NCBI GenBank assembly: GCA_000434635.1
Contig: HF988084.1
Coordinates: 1 to 6,759, forward strand
Direction: 5' to 3'
Origin: Firmicutes bacterium CAG:110
Lineage (GTDB): Bacteria; Bacillota; Clostridia; Oscillospirales; Oscillospiraceae
Length of the DNA: 6,759 bases
Part shown: one piece after another, positions 6,194 to 6,759 of the stretch
Position numbering within the stretch: the first letter of the stretch is position 1
How the letters are laid out: each line of letters opens with the position of its first letter
The notes under the pieces: generated by a model
Database searches by the model: none
Told to the model about the DNA's origin: nothing
The model's input: only the letters and a program-made list of their open reading frames with translations
Program-made: the position numbers and the translations under genes

Positions 6194-6448
6194 ATGGTAT
6201 GTGGGACTATGCGGCAGCTTTATGTCCCTTTCCGCAGGAATCCGCTGTTGACCAGCAGAATGGTCACGACCCAGGAGCGGGGGAACGCATGGTACAGCAT
6301 GGGTAAGCTTGGGCTTGCCATGAAAAACCGGGCGCATCTGACCCCGGCGGTTCAGAAGTTTATGGAATACCTGCCCTTCCGGGAGATGGCGGGGCGAAGG
6401 ATGCCGGTGAATGAACACGGCAGGGCGGTCTTGTTTTTTGGTTTGTGA
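6194..6448 (+). pseudogene. Probable C-terminal remnant of a LysR-type regulator
   Basis: An open frame across this stretch reads LYVPFRRNPLLTSRMVT and later MGKLGLAMKNRAHLTPAVQK followed by FMEYL. The last part resembles the end of LysR effector-binding domains, where a basic residue, a short turn and 'L-S/T-P-A' precede a final helix 'F-x-x-x-L'. No helix-turn-helix or remaining effector domain is present upstream. The first in-frame ATG (6128) sits inside the terminator loop, and no ribosome site precedes 6128 or 6194, so it is unlikely to be expressed as a gene. The coding resemblance is by eye only and could be chance in a 321-nt open frame. Otherwise the stretch 6151-6430 shows nothing that could be assigned. 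Confidence 0.3.
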
Positions 6449-6459
6449 TATGATAAGAT
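6431..6459 (+). promoter_or_regulatory. Extended -10 promoter of small membrane protein gene
   Basis: TTGTTT (6431-6436) is followed after 17 nt by TAAGAT (6454-6459), which is preceded directly by TGA, an extended -10 'TGn' element. Transcription would begin near 6466, about 17 nt before the ribosome site GGAGGT (6483-6488). Confidence 0.6.
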
Positions 6460-6495
6460 CAGGATCAGAAATCAGAATTTGTGGAGGTAAGCAAA

Positions 6496-6675
6496 ATGAG
6501 TGATAGCAGGTTAAAGGGTATAGCAGTTATTCTATTTGGAATACTCTTAAGTGCAAGTAGCGCAGAAATGAATCGAACCGTGTTGGCAAGTTTTAGCGAT
6601 TTCCCATTTGCTCTTGTCGGGATAATTGTTGGAATTGTTGGACTTGTAATGGTTTTCAAAAGCAATAAAGAATAA
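6496..6675 (+). CDS. Small two-helix membrane protein, 59 aa
   Basis: The product begins MSDSRLKG and has two hydrophobic segments, about residues 8-21 (GIAVILFGILLSAS) and 38-54 (FALVGIIVGIVGLVMVF), ending in a basic KSNKE tail. Such a hairpin-like protein would sit in the cytoplasmic membrane with both ends probably inside. ATG 6496 is preferred because GGAGGT (6483-6488) lies 7-8 nt before it; an upstream in-frame GTG at 6481 overlaps that ribosome site and is rejected. The codons are visibly more AT-rich (ATA, TTA, AAT, AGT) than the GC-rich genes to the left, which may reflect a different origin. No family or function was recognised. It has its own promoter and is not part of the transporter operon. 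Confidence 0.7.
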   Translation: MSDSRLKGIAVILFGILLSASSAEMNRTVLASFSDFPFALVGIIVGIVGLVMVFKSNKE

Positions 6676-6743
6676 CAACTTCCAATTTGCAGAATAAGCC
6701 AGAACGGTATCGCATTCCCGCCATCCCAACAAACACCAACGGC

Positions 6744-6759
6744 GTGACCTTGCGGTCAC
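6744..6759. repeat. Hairpin at window edge
   Basis: GTGACC (6744-6749) and GGTCAC (6754-6759) are exact reverse complements around TTGC. The window stops at the last paired base, so the stem may continue; the bases to the left (AACGGC) would extend it if the complement follows. It could be a terminator for the small gene, or for a gene arriving from the right. Nothing else is evident between 6676 and 6743. Confidence 0.5.

Noticed and set aside
6547..6759. Minus-strand open frame of 70 codons at the right end
   Set aside because: It overlaps the small membrane protein gene, which has its own ribosome site and promoter, and the frame starts inside the edge hairpin.

Overview
This window looks like chromosomal DNA from a Gram-positive gut clostridium, probably of the Oscillospiraceae/Ruminococcaceae type. 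That placement is inferred from GC-rich coding sequence, strong AGGAGG-type ribosome binding sites, sigma-70-like promoters, intrinsic terminators and two lipoproteins with lipobox cysteines. The genus cannot be fixed from sequence reading alone.

Layout. Positions 1-268 hold no convincing gene. They contain a perfect 21-bp palindrome (20-40), a larger nested palindrome (62-104), further internal complementarity and a strong intrinsic terminator (202-241). On the minus strand, 579-269 carries a small two-gene unit: a short cysteine-containing ORF, then an XRE-type helix-turn-helix regulator. The regulator has an in-frame TGA as its fifth codon and is probably a pseudogene. Its promoter lies divergently from the promoter of the main operon, so the remnant may once have regulated that operon.

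The core (735-5212, plus strand) is a complete carbohydrate-type ABC importer in the order ATPase, permease, permease, binding protein. The genes are 12 and 15 nt apart and then overlap by 4 nt (ATGA), so they should be co-transcribed and made in step. The ATPase is of the MalK/UgpC/MsmK family. The permeases carry the EAA loops that dock onto it. The binding protein is a lipoprotein with an extra C-terminal transmembrane helix. The substrate cannot be read from the sequence; a sugar, oligosaccharide or glycerophosphate-like compound is likely from family membership.

An independent promoter overlaps the stop codon of the binding protein gene. It drives a 272-aa lipoprotein (5283-6101) that appears to contain two OB-fold-like modules and ends at a perfect 12-bp terminator hairpin. 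Beyond it, 6150-6450 holds what looks like the C-terminal remnant of a LysR-type regulator. An AT-richer gene for a 59-aa, two-helix membrane protein (6496-6675) follows with its own extended -10 promoter. The window ends inside or at a hairpin.

No clearly new system is evident. The items most worth following up are the doubly anchored binding protein, the broken divergent regulator, the OB-fold lipoprotein and the palindrome cluster at the left end.
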